A stretch of DNA of 50,413 nt from Burkholderia paludis (GTDB lineage: Bacteria > Pseudomonadota > Gammaproteobacteria > Burkholderiales > Burkholderiaceae), in NCBI RefSeq assembly GCF_000732615.1, contig NZ_JPGL01000074.1, forward strand, positions 1 through 50,413. The letters are read 5' to 3'. The notes beneath the pieces were generated by a model that saw only the letters and a list, made by a program, of their open reading frames with translations, was not told the DNA's origin and ran no database searches. The position numbers were made by a program, and so were the translations under genes. Positions 24,264 to 32,403 of the stretch are shown in pieces (within the stretch, counting starts at the first letter, position 1; each line of letters opens with the position of its first letter).

Positions 24264-24288
24264 CGCCCGGACGCCAGGCGCCCGGGCG
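24264..24288 (-). terminator. Intrinsic terminator, second in tandem, for the DUF4148 gene
   Basis: CGCCCGG and CCGGGCG arms; on the minus strand the stem is followed by CTTTTTC. It backs up the terminator at 24334-24360. Confidence 0.6.
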
Positions 24289-24333
24289 AAGCCACCCGCT
24301 GCCGGGCGGCGGAGGTATGGGTTTCATAAAAAA

Positions 24334-24360
24334 GGACGAGCCCCGCAAGGGGGCTCGTCC
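24334..24360 (-). terminator. Intrinsic terminator of the DUF4148 gene
   Basis: GGACGAGCCCC pairs with its complement around a short loop, and the minus strand continues TTTTTTATG. It lies about 45 bases after the DUF4148 stop codon. Confidence 0.8.
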
Positions 24361-24403
24361 GGATACGCTTCGATCGCGCGGCGCCCGTCACGGGCGCATC
24401 GGC

Positions 24404-24700
24404 TTACTGGCCGAAGAAGATCGAGTCGCGTGCTTTCGACGCTGCAGCCGGTGCGCCCGAGTGGACGGCCGGTGCCGGTTGCGCGCCGTAGCCGCTGGTA
24501 TCGGCACCATGAACACGCGCTTCGGCGCTCTGGATGTCGTTCGGGTAGTACGGGCTCGACAGGCCCGGCTTGTAGCCGGCTTGTTCGAGCTGCGCCAGTT
24601 CGTTCTTCACTTGTGCGCGGGTCACGGTGCTTTGAGCGAATGCGCCGAACGAAGCGGACAGGGCGGCAGCGGCAACGACTGCGGAAACGAGCGATTTCAT
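24404..24700 (-). CDS. DUF4148 domain-containing small secreted protein
   Basis: A 98-residue protein with a clear signal peptide (MKSLVSAVVAAAALSASFGAFA, cleavage after residue 22). The DUF4148 signature is TRAQVKNELAQLEQAGYKPG followed by YYPNDIQSAEARV. The family is abundant in Burkholderia and relatives, with many paralogues, an unknown periplasmic function and frequent responsiveness to stress. A good GGAGG precedes the start, and two strong terminators follow. It is monocistronic. Confidence 0.93.
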   Translation of the reverse strand: MKSLVSAVVAAAALSASFGAFAQSTVTRAQVKNELAQLEQAGYKPGLSSPYYPNDIQSAEARVHGADTSGYGAQPAPAVHSGAPAAASKARDSIFFGQ

Positions 24701-24913
24701 GATGACCTCCGGTGTTTTATTGGGTTCGCTCTCGACACCATGTCTTGAGCGATTGACGAAATCTTAGTCATCGGAAGGTTCAGGGTAAACGCTGATTTTG
24801 ACGATAGATTGTTTCCTGCGCCGTAACAGTAGCGAGTCGATCCAGTCTTGCAATCTGCTTTCTTTTCAGCCTTTGTAATAAGTATGACGAATATTGCGGC
24901 AGGCGGGCGCGTT

Positions 24914-25900
24914 TCAGCGCGCCTCGGCCGTTGCGTCGAACGGCCGGCCCGGCGCACGTCCGGCCGGCGCGCCCGAACTGAGGAAGCGCACGCCCGTCGC
25001 GGCCTCCGATGCGTCCCACAGCAGCGCCGCCGCGGCGGCGTCGCGGGCCGCGCGCGGCACGCTCGCGGGCGCCGGCAGCCCGCGCGATTCGAACCAGCCG
25101 GACGGCCCGATGTACGCGCCGCCCGCGAGATCGGGCGCGGTCGCCGCATGAATCGCGGGCAGCGCACCCTGGTCGGCCGGCTGCGCGAGATAACGGTTCG
25201 CGGCGCGCATCAGCGCCGCGCGGGCGGGCGCGCTGTCCATCGCGGGGCCCGCGAACTGCAGGTTGGTCGCCGCGTAGCCCGGGTGCGCGGCCACGCTGAT
25301 CCCCGCGAACGCCGCGCGTTCGAAGCGGCGCTGCAGTTCGATCGCGAACACGAGGTTCGCGAGCTTGCTGTCGCAATAGGCGAGATAGCGGTTGTAGCGC
25401 CGTTCGGCGCGCAGGTCGTCGACGCGAATCCGGCCGCCGCGGCCGAGGCCGCTCGACATCGTCACGACGCGCGCCCGGCGCGCGGCGCGCAGCGCGGGCA
25501 GCAGATGGCCGGTCAGCGCGAAATGGCCGAGGTGGTTGGTGCCGAACTGCATTTCGAAGCCGTCGCGGGTATGGCGCAGCGGCAGGAACATCACGCCGGC
25601 GTTGTTGCAGAGGATATCGACGCGGCCGTGGCGCTCGGCGACGTCGGCCGCGAAGCGCGCGATCGACGCGAGATCGGCGAGGTCGAGTGCATCGACTTCG
25701 ACGCGGGCGTCGGGATGGAGCCGGCGGATCGCGTCGGCCGCCTGCGCGGCGCGGGCGGCGTCGCGGCAGCCCATCACGACCGTCGCGCCTTTCGCGGCCA
25801 GCGTTTCCGCGAGCTGCCAGCCGAGCCCGCTGTTGGCGCCGGTCACGACCGCGACCTTGCCGCCCTGCGCCGGGACGTGGCGCGCGCTCCATGCATGCAT
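24914..25900 (-). CDS. Short-chain dehydrogenase/reductase (retinol dehydrogenase-like)
   Basis: A 328-residue SDR. It has TGANSGLG cofactor binding (about 20-27), NNAG (about 98-101), and the catalytic tyrosine and lysine in YLAYCDSKLAN. The extended C-terminus and TNHLGHFALTGHLLP are typical of the retinol dehydrogenase/WW-oxidoreductase-like branch, whose bacterial substrates are mostly unknown. GGAGG lies five bases before the ATG at 25900; the frame extends further upstream, but that part would cover the operator at 25941-25966, so the shorter start is preferred. It is probably controlled by a TetR-type repressor through that operator. Confidence 0.88.
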   Translation of the reverse strand: MHAWSARHVPAQGGKVAVVTGANSGLGWQLAETLAAKGATVVMGCRDAARAAQAADAIRRLHPDARVEVDALDLADLASIARFAADVAERHGRVDILCNNAGVMFLPLRHTRDGFEMQFGTNHLGHFALTGHLLPALRAARRARVVTMSSGLGRGGRIRVDDLRAERRYNRYLAYCDSKLANLVFAIELQRRFERAAFAGISVAAHPGYAATNLQFAGPAMDSAPARAALMRAANRYLAQPADQGALPAIHAATAPDLAGGAYIGPSGWFESRGLPAPASVPRAARDAAAAALLWDASEAATGVRFLSSGAPAGRAPGRPFDATAEAR

Positions 25901-25940
25901 GTCTGCCTCCATCGGCGCGACCGGCCGGCCGCGGCGCTTC

Positions 25941-25966
25941 ATCGTTACATTGATTGCTGTAACGAT
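25941..25966. promoter_or_regulatory. TetR-type operator candidate
   Basis: ATCGTTACA and TGTAACGAT form perfect nine-base arms around eight bases, 41 bases upstream of the SDR start and 14 bases before the short plus-strand frame at 25980. Length, symmetry and position between two divergent starts are those of a TetR-family operator. Confidence 0.65.
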
Positions 25967-25979
25967 AGTGGTCGCAGAC

Positions 25980-26003
25980 ATGGCAGACAAGCGGGGGAAC
26001 TAG
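25980..26003 (+). pseudogene. Possible stub of a divergent TetR-type regulator gene
   Basis: An ATG placed just past the operator opens a frame of only seven codons (MADKRGN) before TAG. TetR regulators usually sit exactly here, divergent from the SDR they control, and begin with a short basic N-terminus. Nothing resembling the rest of a regulator follows; the next gene is on the other strand. I read it as what remains after a deletion, but seven codons are weak evidence. Confidence 0.3.
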
Positions 26004-26067
26004 ACCGGCGCTTCTAGGGCCGGCGCGTGGGGTGGCGCGACGTGCCGTGTCGCGCGGCGGGCGGGCG

Positions 26068-26358
26068 TTACCTGCTCCCGGCCAGCGCGAGCACTTCGGC
26101 GGCGGAAATCATCGCGGCCGCGTTCGCGGGCGCCGGGCGTTCGGCCGGACGGAAGACTTCGTCGCCGCGCTGGATGACCTGGCGCGACAGTGCGCAGGTG
26201 CCGGTACGTTGCGCGAAGCGGCGGCGCCAGCGCTGCTCACCGTAGTGACAGCGGCCGGGTTCGACCCAGCGGACAACGAGCAGCGTATCGGAACGTTCGA
26301 GGATTTCGACGTGGACGTCGGCGGGATCGAGCGCAGGCAGGGATTGGGATGCCTTCAT
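26068..26358 (-). CDS. DUF3331 domain-containing protein
   Basis: A 96-residue protein. Its core RCHYGEQRWRRRFAQRTGTCALSRQVIQRGDEVFRP matches, in segments, what I know of DUF3331, a small family found almost only in Burkholderia and relatives. The paired Cys and His residues could bind metal. The function is unknown. GGAA lies before the ATG at 26358. It is followed 65 bases downstream by the presumed TetR stub. Confidence 0.75.
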   Translation of the reverse strand: MKASQSLPALDPADVHVEILERSDTLLVVRWVEPGRCHYGEQRWRRRFAQRTGTCALSRQVIQRGDEVFRPAERPAPANAAAMISAAEVLALAGSR

Positions 26359-26560
26359 TTAGCCGGTTCCTAAAGCTCGTGCGGTTTCGGCCGTGGCAGT
26401 GGATGTCACTGCCCGATGGCGAATCCGTAGCGGTTTCCATGAGTGGTCCGCTAAATGTAAGCGTCTGTGACCGGAAAAAACATCCTGTCTGGCTCAAATT
26501 ACCTTTTTCTGAATTAGAAACAATCCACGCTTATTTTCTTGGAAACCACGGACAAAAGTG

Positions 26561-26581
26561 CCCCGGACGCGAAGTCCGGGG
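26561..26581 (-). terminator. Hairpin, possible terminator
   Basis: CCCCGGAC and GTCCGGGG arms around GCGAA. The minus strand continues CACTTTTG, a poor T-run. No gene is seen whose end it would mark. Confidence 0.35.
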
Positions 26582-26854
26582 CGGAAAATCGGCCCGCGCA
26601 CCGTGTCTGCTCGCCCAGTCACGGCGTCCATCGCCGGGGGACGGAGATGCCCGCGAGATCCTGAGCGGGCGGGAGGCGATGGTCCGGAAGCGCGGTCCGG
26701 CACGCCATGATGGCGCGCACATGCCGTTGAGATCCTGACGCGAACATGACTGTTTCGTCAGTTTGGCGCGGCGGGCCTGCCGGTTGCCTGCGAGGAACCG
26801 GCGGAAAGCCTCGCCGATACTGGGTTGACGCGATTCCCGATGCGCGCCGGCATC

Positions 26855-26876
26855 GCCGGCGGACGCCGGTTTTTTC
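26855..26876 (+). terminator. Orphan intrinsic terminator, plus strand
   Basis: A GC-rich stem (CCGGC/GCCGG with a GGAC loop, part of a wider repeat of CCGGC units) followed by six T residues. No annotated plus-strand gene ends here. Confidence 0.5.
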
Positions 26877-26950
26877 TCCATCCGCCGGATTGGCGCGGCC
26901 GGGTAAATACTGAATCGCGATTTCGTGACAAACGCAGGATCCCTTCCTAT

Positions 26951-26983
26951 GATTGGTTGGACCTTTAGTCCTTTGTGCCAATC
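26951..26983. promoter_or_regulatory. Inverted repeat upstream of the L-fucose operon
   Basis: GATTGG and CCAATC lie 21 bases apart, enclosing a second small repeat GGAC-N5-GTCC. It is about 40 bases before the first fucose gene, where a GntR-type operator could lie. The two repeats do not share a centre. Confidence 0.3.
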
Positions 26984-27020
26984 GGCCGACTGACGGCCGG
27001 CTTTTCCGGGAGAGGTGCTC

Positions 27021-27785
27021 ATGAGATTGCAGGGCAAGCGCGCGCTGGTGACGGCGGCCGGGCAGGGCATCGGCCGCGCGACCGCGCTGCGGTTCGCGAG
27101 CGAGGGCGCCGACGTGCTGGCGACCGACATCAACGAAGCCGCGCTCGTGCGGCTCGAGGCCGACGCCCGGCGCGCGGGCGGGCGGCTGGCCACGCGGCGG
27201 CTCGACGTCACCGATGCGCAGGACGTCGTGGCGCTCGCCGCGGGCGAACGCGCGTTCGACGTGCTGTTCAACTGCGCGGGCTATGTGCATCACGGCTCGA
27301 TTCTCGATTGCGACGAAGCCGCCTGGGCGTTCTCGCTGAACCTGAACGTCACGTCGATGTACCGGCTGATCCGTGCGTTGCTGCCCGCGATGCTCGACGC
27401 CGGCGGCGCGTCGATCGTGAACATGGCGTCGGCCGCGTCGAGCGTGAAGGGCGTGCCGAACCGCTTCGTGTACGGCACGACCAAGGCGGCGGTGATCGGG
27501 CTGACCAAGGCGGTGGCCGCCGATTTCGTCGAGCAGCGCATCCGCTGCAACGCGATCTGCCCGGGCACGATCGAGTCGCCGTCGCTGGAGCAGCGGATCG
27601 CGGAGCAGGCGCGCACGCGCCACGTGCCGGCCGACGAGGTGCGCCAGGCGTTCGTCGCGCGCCAGCCGATGGGCCGCATCGGCAGCGCGGACGAAGTGGC
27701 CGCGCTCGCGCTGTACCTGGCGTCCGACGAGGCGGCGTTTACGACCGGCGCGATTCACCTGATCGACGGCGGCTGGTCCAACTGA
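27021..27785 (+). CDS. 2-keto-3-deoxy-L-fuconate dehydrogenase (SDR, BDH2-like)
   Basis: A 254-residue classical SDR. It has TAAGQGIGRA cofactor binding (about 10-19), the NAD-selecting ATDINE, NCAGYVHHGSILDC, and the catalytic Y-x3-K in FVYGTTKAAVIGLTKAVAADF. The long matches FNxAGxVHHG, SMY and ASSVKGVxNR are shared with human BDH2 and the Xanthomonas 2-keto-3-deoxy-L-fuconate dehydrogenase. The reaction gives 2,4-diketo-3-deoxy-L-fuconate, the substrate of the next gene's product. GGGAGAGG precedes ATG 27021. It is the first gene of the fucose cluster. Confidence 0.88.
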   Translation: MRLQGKRALVTAAGQGIGRATALRFASEGADVLATDINEAALVRLEADARRAGGRLATRRLDVTDAQDVVALAAGERAFDVLFNCAGYVHHGSILDCDEAAWAFSLNLNVTSMYRLIRALLPAMLDAGGASIVNMASAASSVKGVPNRFVYGTTKAAVIGLTKAVAADFVEQRIRCNAICPGTIESPSLEQRIAEQARTRHVPADEVRQAFVARQPMGRIGSADEVAALALYLASDEAAFTTGAIHLIDGGWSN

Positions 27786-27836
27786 GCGCGTCGAGCCGAT
27801 TGCCTCTTCCTGCCCCTTCCCATTTGGACAGACAAC

Positions 27837-28679
27837 ATGAAACTGCTCAGATTCGGCGACAAACATCATGAAAAGCCGGGCCTGCTCGACGCGCAGGGCC
27901 AGCTTCGCGACCTGTCCGGCGTGATCGACGACATCGCCGGCGATGCGCTGACGCCGGCGTCGCTCGCGCGGCTGCGCGATATCCCGCCGTCGTCGCTGCC
28001 GCGCGTCGACGGCACGCCGCGGCTCGGCGCGTGCGTCGGCCGGGTCGGCAAGTTCATCTGCATCGGCCTGAACTATTCCGACCACGCGGCCGAATCGGGG
28101 ATGGTCGTGCCGAAGGAGCCCGTCGTGTTCGGCAAGTGGACGAGCGCGATCTCCGGGCCGAACGACGACGTCGAGATCCCGCGCGGCTCGGAGAAGACCG
28201 ATTGGGAAGTCGAGCTCGGCGTCGTGATCGGCCAGGGCGGCCGGTACATCGACGAGGCCGACGCGCTGTCGCACGTCGCCGGCTACTGCGTCGTGAACGA
28301 CGTGTCGGAGCGCGCGTTCCAGCTCGAACGCGGCGGCACGTGGGACAAGGGCAAGGGCAACGACACGTTCGGCCCGCTCGGCCCGTGGCTCGTGACCGCC
28401 GACGAAGTGCCCGATCCGCATGCGCTGCGGCTGTGGCTCGACGTCGACGGCCACCGCTACCAGAACGGCACGACCGCGACGATGGTGTTTCGCGTGCCCT
28501 GCCTGATCAGCTACCTGAGCCGCTTCATGAGCCTGCAGCCGGGCGACGTGATCTCGACCGGCACGCCGCCGGGCGTCGGCCTCGGGCAGAAACCGCCCGT
28601 CTACCTGCGAGCCGGGCAGGTGATCACGCTCGGCATCGACGGGCTCGGCGAGCAGCGCCAGCGCACCGTGCAGGCCTGA
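27837..28679 (+). CDS. FAH-family hydrolase, probably 2,4-diketo-3-deoxy-L-fuconate hydrolase
   Basis: A 280-residue member of the fumarylacetoacetate hydrolase family. It shows the C-terminal barrel with ICIGLNYSDHAAE, KWTSAISGPNDDVEIP, the metal-binding acidic DWEVELGVVIG, and STGTPPGVGLGQKP. In the oxidative L-fucose pathway such an enzyme splits 2,4-diketo-3-deoxy-L-fuconate to pyruvate and L-lactate. The specific reaction rests on context (between the keto-deoxy-fuconate dehydrogenase and fuconate dehydratase genes), as FAH enzymes act on many diketo acids. It follows the first gene after 51 bases. Confidence 0.88.
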   Translation: MKLLRFGDKHHEKPGLLDAQGQLRDLSGVIDDIAGDALTPASLARLRDIPPSSLPRVDGTPRLGACVGRVGKFICIGLNYSDHAAESGMVVPKEPVVFGKWTSAISGPNDDVEIPRGSEKTDWEVELGVVIGQGGRYIDEADALSHVAGYCVVNDVSERAFQLERGGTWDKGKGNDTFGPLGPWLVTADEVPDPHALRLWLDVDGHRYQNGTTATMVFRVPCLISYLSRFMSLQPGDVISTGTPPGVGLGQKPPVYLRAGQVITLGIDGLGEQRQRTVQA

Positions 28680-28702
28680 TTTCCCATAACGGACAGTCCA
28701 TC

Positions 28703-29980
28703 ATGCCCATCATTCGATCGATGCGCGTCCTCGACGTGCGCTTCCCGACCTCGCGCCAGCTCGACGGCTCCGACGCGATGAATCCGGACCCCGATTACTC
28801 GGCCGCGTACGTCGTGCTCGAAACCGACCGCGACGGGCTCGAAGGCCACGGGCTCACGTTCACGATCGGGCGCGGCAACGAGATCTGCTGCGCGGCGATC
28901 GACGCGATGCGCCACCTCGTCGTCGGCCTCGACCTCGACTGGATCCGCGAGGACATGGGCCGCTTCTGGCGGCGCGTGACGTCGGACAGCCAGTTGCGCT
29001 GGATTGGACCCGACAAGGGGGCGATCCACCTGGCGACGGGCGCCATCGTCAACGCGGTGTGGGACCTGTGGGCGAAGGCCGTCGGCCAGCCGCTATGGCG
29101 GCTCGTCGCCGACATGAGCCCCGAGGCGCTGGTGCGCGCGATCGATTTCCGCTACCTGACCGACTGCCTGGCGCCGGACGAGGCGCTCGACCTGCTGCGC
29201 CGCCAGGCGCCCGGCAAGGCCGCGCGGATCGCGACGCTGGAGCGCGACGGCTACCCGTGCTATACGACATCGGCGGGCTGGCTCGGCTACGGCGACGACA
29301 AGCTGCGCCGGCTGTGCCGCGAAGCCGTCGACGCGGGGTTCGACCACGTGAAGCTGAAGGTCGGCGCGAACCTGGAGGACGACATCCGCCGCGTGACGAT
29401 CGCGCGCGAGGTGATCGGCCCCGGGCGCAAGCTGATGATCGACGCGAACCAGGTGTGGGAGGTCGACGAGGCGATCGACTGGGTGCGCGAGCTGGCGTTC
29501 GCGCGGCCGTGGTTCATCGAGGAGCCGACGAGCCCCGACGACGTCGAAGGGCATCGCAAGATCCGCGAGGCGATCGCGCCGGTGCAGGTCGCGACCGGCG
29601 AGATGTGCCAGAACCGCGTGTTGTTCAAGCAGTTCATCGCACGCGGCGCGATCGACGTCGTGCAGATCGACGCGTGCCGGCTCGGCGGCGTGAACGAGAT
29701 TCTCGCGGTGATGCTGATGGCCGCGAAGTACGGGCTGCCGGTCTGCCCGCATGCGGGCGGCGTCGGGCTGTGCGAATACGTGCAGCACCTGTCGATGATC
29801 GACTACGTGTGCCTGTCCGGCACGAAGGAGGGGCGCGTGACCGAATACGTCGATCATCTGCACGAGCATTTCGTCGAGCCGTGCGTCGTGCGCGGCGCGG
29901 CTTACCTGCCGCCGACGGCGCCCGGCTTCTCGATCGAGATGAAGCCCGAATCGCTGGAGCAATACCGGTTCCGCGGCTGA
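28703..29980 (+). CDS. L-fuconate dehydratase (enolase superfamily)
   Basis: A 425-residue member of the mandelate racemase/enolase superfamily. The catalytic K-x-K is K217/K219 in HVKLKVGA, the metal ligands lie in LMIDANQVWE and the EEPTSPDD region, and the general-acid/base histidine is in VCPHAGGVGLCEYVQH. FRYLTDCLAPDEAL, QPLWRLVADM and GLTFTIGRGNE are typical of the L-fuconate dehydratase group, which turns L-fuconate into 2-keto-3-deoxy-L-fuconate. The ATG at 28703 is used; the upstream open frame is in antiphase coding of the previous gene. The pathway context agrees. Confidence 0.93.
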   Translation: MPIIRSMRVLDVRFPTSRQLDGSDAMNPDPDYSAAYVVLETDRDGLEGHGLTFTIGRGNEICCAAIDAMRHLVVGLDLDWIREDMGRFWRRVTSDSQLRWIGPDKGAIHLATGAIVNAVWDLWAKAVGQPLWRLVADMSPEALVRAIDFRYLTDCLAPDEALDLLRRQAPGKAARIATLERDGYPCYTTSAGWLGYGDDKLRRLCREAVDAGFDHVKLKVGANLEDDIRRVTIAREVIGPGRKLMIDANQVWEVDEAIDWVRELAFARPWFIEEPTSPDDVEGHRKIREAIAPVQVATGEMCQNRVLFKQFIARGAIDVVQIDACRLGGVNEILAVMLMAAKYGLPVCPHAGGVGLCEYVQHLSMIDYVCLSGTKEGRVTEYVDHLHEHFVEPCVVRGAAYLPPTAPGFSIEMKPESLEQYRFRG

Positions 29981-30047
29981 CGCACGGCAACGCACGCGGT
30001 ACGACGCGCGTCGTGCGCGGCGACAACATGAACGACGGAGACGCGAA

Positions 30048-30824
30048 GTGGATTTGAACCTGCAGGACAAGGTCGTGATCGTGACCGGCGGCGCATCGGG
30101 CATCGGCGCCGCGATTTCGACGCGGCTGGCCGACGAAGGCGCGATTCCGGTGGTGTTCGCGCGCCACGCGCCCGACGATGCGTTCCGGCGCGAACTCGCG
30201 CGCCGGCAGCCGCGCGCCGTATTCCTGCCGGTCGAATTGCAGGACGACGCGCAATGCCGCGACGCGGTCGCGCAGACGGTCGCGCAATTCGGCCGCCTCG
30301 ACGGCCTCGTCAACAACGCGGGCATCAACGACGGCGTGGGCCTCGACGCGGGCCGCGACGCGTTCGTCGCATCGCTCGAGCGCAACCTGATCCACTACTA
30401 CGTGATGGCGCACTACTGCGTGCCGCACCTGAAGGCCGCGCGCGGCGCGATCGTCAACATCTCGTCGAAGACGGCCGTGACCGGGCAGGGCGACACGAGC
30501 GGCTATTGCGCATCGAAAGGCGCGCAGCTCGCGCTGACGCGCGAATGGGCGGTTGCGCTGCGCGACGACGGCGTGCGCGTGAACGCGGTGATTCCGGCCG
30601 AAGTGATGACGCCGCTGTACCGGCGCTGGCTCGCCGGCTTCGACGATCCCGATGCGAAGCTCGCCGGCATCGCCGGCAAGGTGCCGCTCGGCAAGCGCTT
30701 CACGATGGCCGACGAGATCGCCGACACGGCGGTGTTCCTGCTGTCGGCGCGCGCGTCGCACACGACGGGCCAGTGGCTGTTCGTCGACGGCGGCTATACG
30801 CATCTCGACCGTGCGATCGGCTGA
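30048..30824 (+). CDS. L-fucose dehydrogenase (SDR)
   Basis: A 258-residue SDR with TGGASGIGAA (about 14-23), NNAGIND, the catalytic Y-x3-K in SGYCASKGAQLALTREW, and a C-terminal GQWLFVDGGYTHLDRA. It would oxidise L-fucose to L-fuconolactone, the first step of the pathway. It starts with GTG: the only nearby ATG (30028) opens a nine-codon frame that overlaps the start. GGAG lies seven bases before the GTG. The homologous cluster in Burkholderia multivorans, where lactonase and dehydrogenase were characterised together, has this same neighbourhood, as far as I recall. Confidence 0.88.
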   Translation: MDLNLQDKVVIVTGGASGIGAAISTRLADEGAIPVVFARHAPDDAFRRELARRQPRAVFLPVELQDDAQCRDAVAQTVAQFGRLDGLVNNAGINDGVGLDAGRDAFVASLERNLIHYYVMAHYCVPHLKAARGAIVNISSKTAVTGQGDTSGYCASKGAQLALTREWAVALRDDGVRVNAVIPAEVMTPLYRRWLAGFDDPDAKLAGIAGKVPLGKRFTMADEIADTAVFLLSARASHTTGQWLFVDGGYTHLDRAIG

Positions 30825-30845
30825 ATGCGGCGGAACCCCGAACCC

Positions 30846-32384
30846 ATGCAACCCGATCCGAACCTGAACGCCGCGCCGCCGCTGGTGGCCATGCGCGGCA
30901 TCGGCAAGCGCTTTCCGGGCGTGCAGGCGCTCGACGATTGCCGCTTCGAGCTGCGCGCCGGCGAAGTGCACGCGCTGATGGGCGAGAACGGCGCCGGCAA
31001 GTCGACGCTGATGAAGATCCTCGCGGGCGTGTACCCGCGCGACGACGGCGAGATCCGGATCGCGGGCCGCGCGGTGGAGATCGCCGATCCGCGCGCCGCG
31101 CAGGCGCTCGGGATCGGCATCATCCATCAGGAACTGAACCTGATGAACCACCTGAGCGTCGCGCAGAACATCTTCATCGGCCGCGAGCCGCGCGGCCGCT
31201 TCGGCGTGTTCGTCGACGAGGACCGGTTGAACCGCGACGCGGCCGCGATCTTTCGGCGGATGCGGCTCGATCTCGACCCGCGCACGCCGGTCGGCCGGCT
31301 GACGGTCGCGAAGCAGCAGATGGTCGAGATCGCGAAGGCGCTGTCGTTCGACTCGCGCGTGCTGATCATGGACGAGCCGACCGCCGCGCTCAACGACGCG
31401 GAGATCGCCGAGCTGTTCCGCATCATCGGCGACCTGCGCGCGCACGGCGTCGGCATCGTCTACATCTCGCACAAGATGGACGAGCTGCGCCGGATCGCCG
31501 ACCGCGTGACCGTGATGCGCGACGGCAAGTACGTGGCGACCGTGCCGATGGCGGACACGTCGATGGACGCGATCATCGCGATGATGGTCGGCCGCCCGCT
31601 GGATACGGACGCGCGCACGCCGCCCGATACGTCCGCGAACGACGTCGCGCTCGAGGTGCGCGGGCTGTCGCGCGGCCGCGCGATCCGCGACGTCGGCTTC
31701 ACGCTGCGGCGCGGCGAGATCCTCGGCTTCGCGGGGCTGATGGGGGCGGGCCGCACCGAGGTGGCGCGCGCGGTGTTCGGCGCGGATCCGGTCGACGCGG
31801 GCGAGATCCGCGTGCACGGCCGGCTCGTGACGATCCGCACGCCGGCCGACGCGGTGAGGCACGGGATCGGCTACCTGTCCGAGGATCGCAAGCACTTCGG
31901 GCTAGCGGTCGGCATGGACGTGCAGAACAACATCGCGCTGTCGAGCATGCGCCGCTTCGTGCGCCGCGGCCTCTTTCTCGACTCGCGCGCGCTGCGCGAC
32001 GCCGCGCAGGGCTACGTCCGGCAGCTCGCGATCCGCACGCCGTCGGTGACGCAGCCGGCGCGCCTCCTGTCGGGCGGCAACCAGCAGAAGATCGTGATCG
32101 CGAAATGGCTGCTGCGCGACTGCGACATCCTGTTCTTCGACGAGCCGACGCGCGGCATCGACGTCGGCGCGAAAAGCGAGATCTACAAGCTGCTCGACGC
32201 GCTCGCCGCCGCGGGCAAGGCGATCGTGATGATCTCGTCGGAACTGCCCGAGGTGCTGCGCATGAGCCACCGCATCCTCGTGATGTGCGAAGGGCGCGTC
32301 ACCGGCGAACTGCGCGCGGCCGACGCCACGCAGGAAAAGATCATGCAGCTCGCGACGCAGCGCGAGTCGACCGTATTGTCCTGA
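30846..32384 (+). CDS. Sugar ABC transporter ATP-binding protein (RbsA-like, two ATPase domains)
   Basis: A 512-residue tandem ATPase of the ribose/galactose (CUT2) importer class. Domain 1 (about 15-245) has Walker A GENGAGKST, a signature-like LTVAKQQMVEIAKALS and Walker B VLIMDEPTAAL. Domain 2 (about 260-505) has a degenerate Walker A GLMGAGRTE, an intact signature LLSGGNQQKIVIAKWL and FFDEPTRGIDVG. A degenerate second Walker A is usual in this class. ATG 30846 is preferred to 30825, which lacks a ribosome binding site. With the next two genes it would form the L-fucose importer. Confidence 0.93.
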   Translation: MQPDPNLNAAPPLVAMRGIGKRFPGVQALDDCRFELRAGEVHALMGENGAGKSTLMKILAGVYPRDDGEIRIAGRAVEIADPRAAQALGIGIIHQELNLMNHLSVAQNIFIGREPRGRFGVFVDEDRLNRDAAAIFRRMRLDLDPRTPVGRLTVAKQQMVEIAKALSFDSRVLIMDEPTAALNDAEIAELFRIIGDLRAHGVGIVYISHKMDELRRIADRVTVMRDGKYVATVPMADTSMDAIIAMMVGRPLDTDARTPPDTSANDVALEVRGLSRGRAIRDVGFTLRRGEILGFAGLMGAGRTEVARAVFGADPVDAGEIRVHGRLVTIRTPADAVRHGIGYLSEDRKHFGLAVGMDVQNNIALSSMRRFVRRGLFLDSRALRDAAQGYVRQLAIRTPSVTQPARLLSGGNQQKIVIAKWLLRDCDILFFDEPTRGIDVGAKSEIYKLLDALAAAGKAIVMISSELPEVLRMSHRILVMCEGRVTGELRAADATQEKIMQLATQRESTVLS

Positions 32385-32403
32385 TCCAGACGTCCATCCG
32401 ACC

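Larger units (their letters stand above)
26359..27020. other. Intergenic region with AT-rich patch and orphan terminator
   Basis: About 660 bases. It holds an AT-rich patch (26455-26545), a hairpin (26561-26581), a plus-strand terminator (26856-26876) and an inverted repeat (26951-26983) before the fucose genes. No protein-coding gene is convincing, although plus-strand frames exist at 26345-26738. A small RNA between the AT-rich patch and the terminator is possible. Confidence 0.45.

Noticed and set aside
26190..26738. Plus-strand open frame before the fucose genes
   Set aside because: The first part is antisense to the DUF3331 gene and the rest has no family similarity or good start site.
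28031..28702. Upstream extension of the fuconate dehydratase frame
   Set aside because: It overlaps the FAH-family gene in another frame and has no similarity. ATG 28703 gives the expected protein length.
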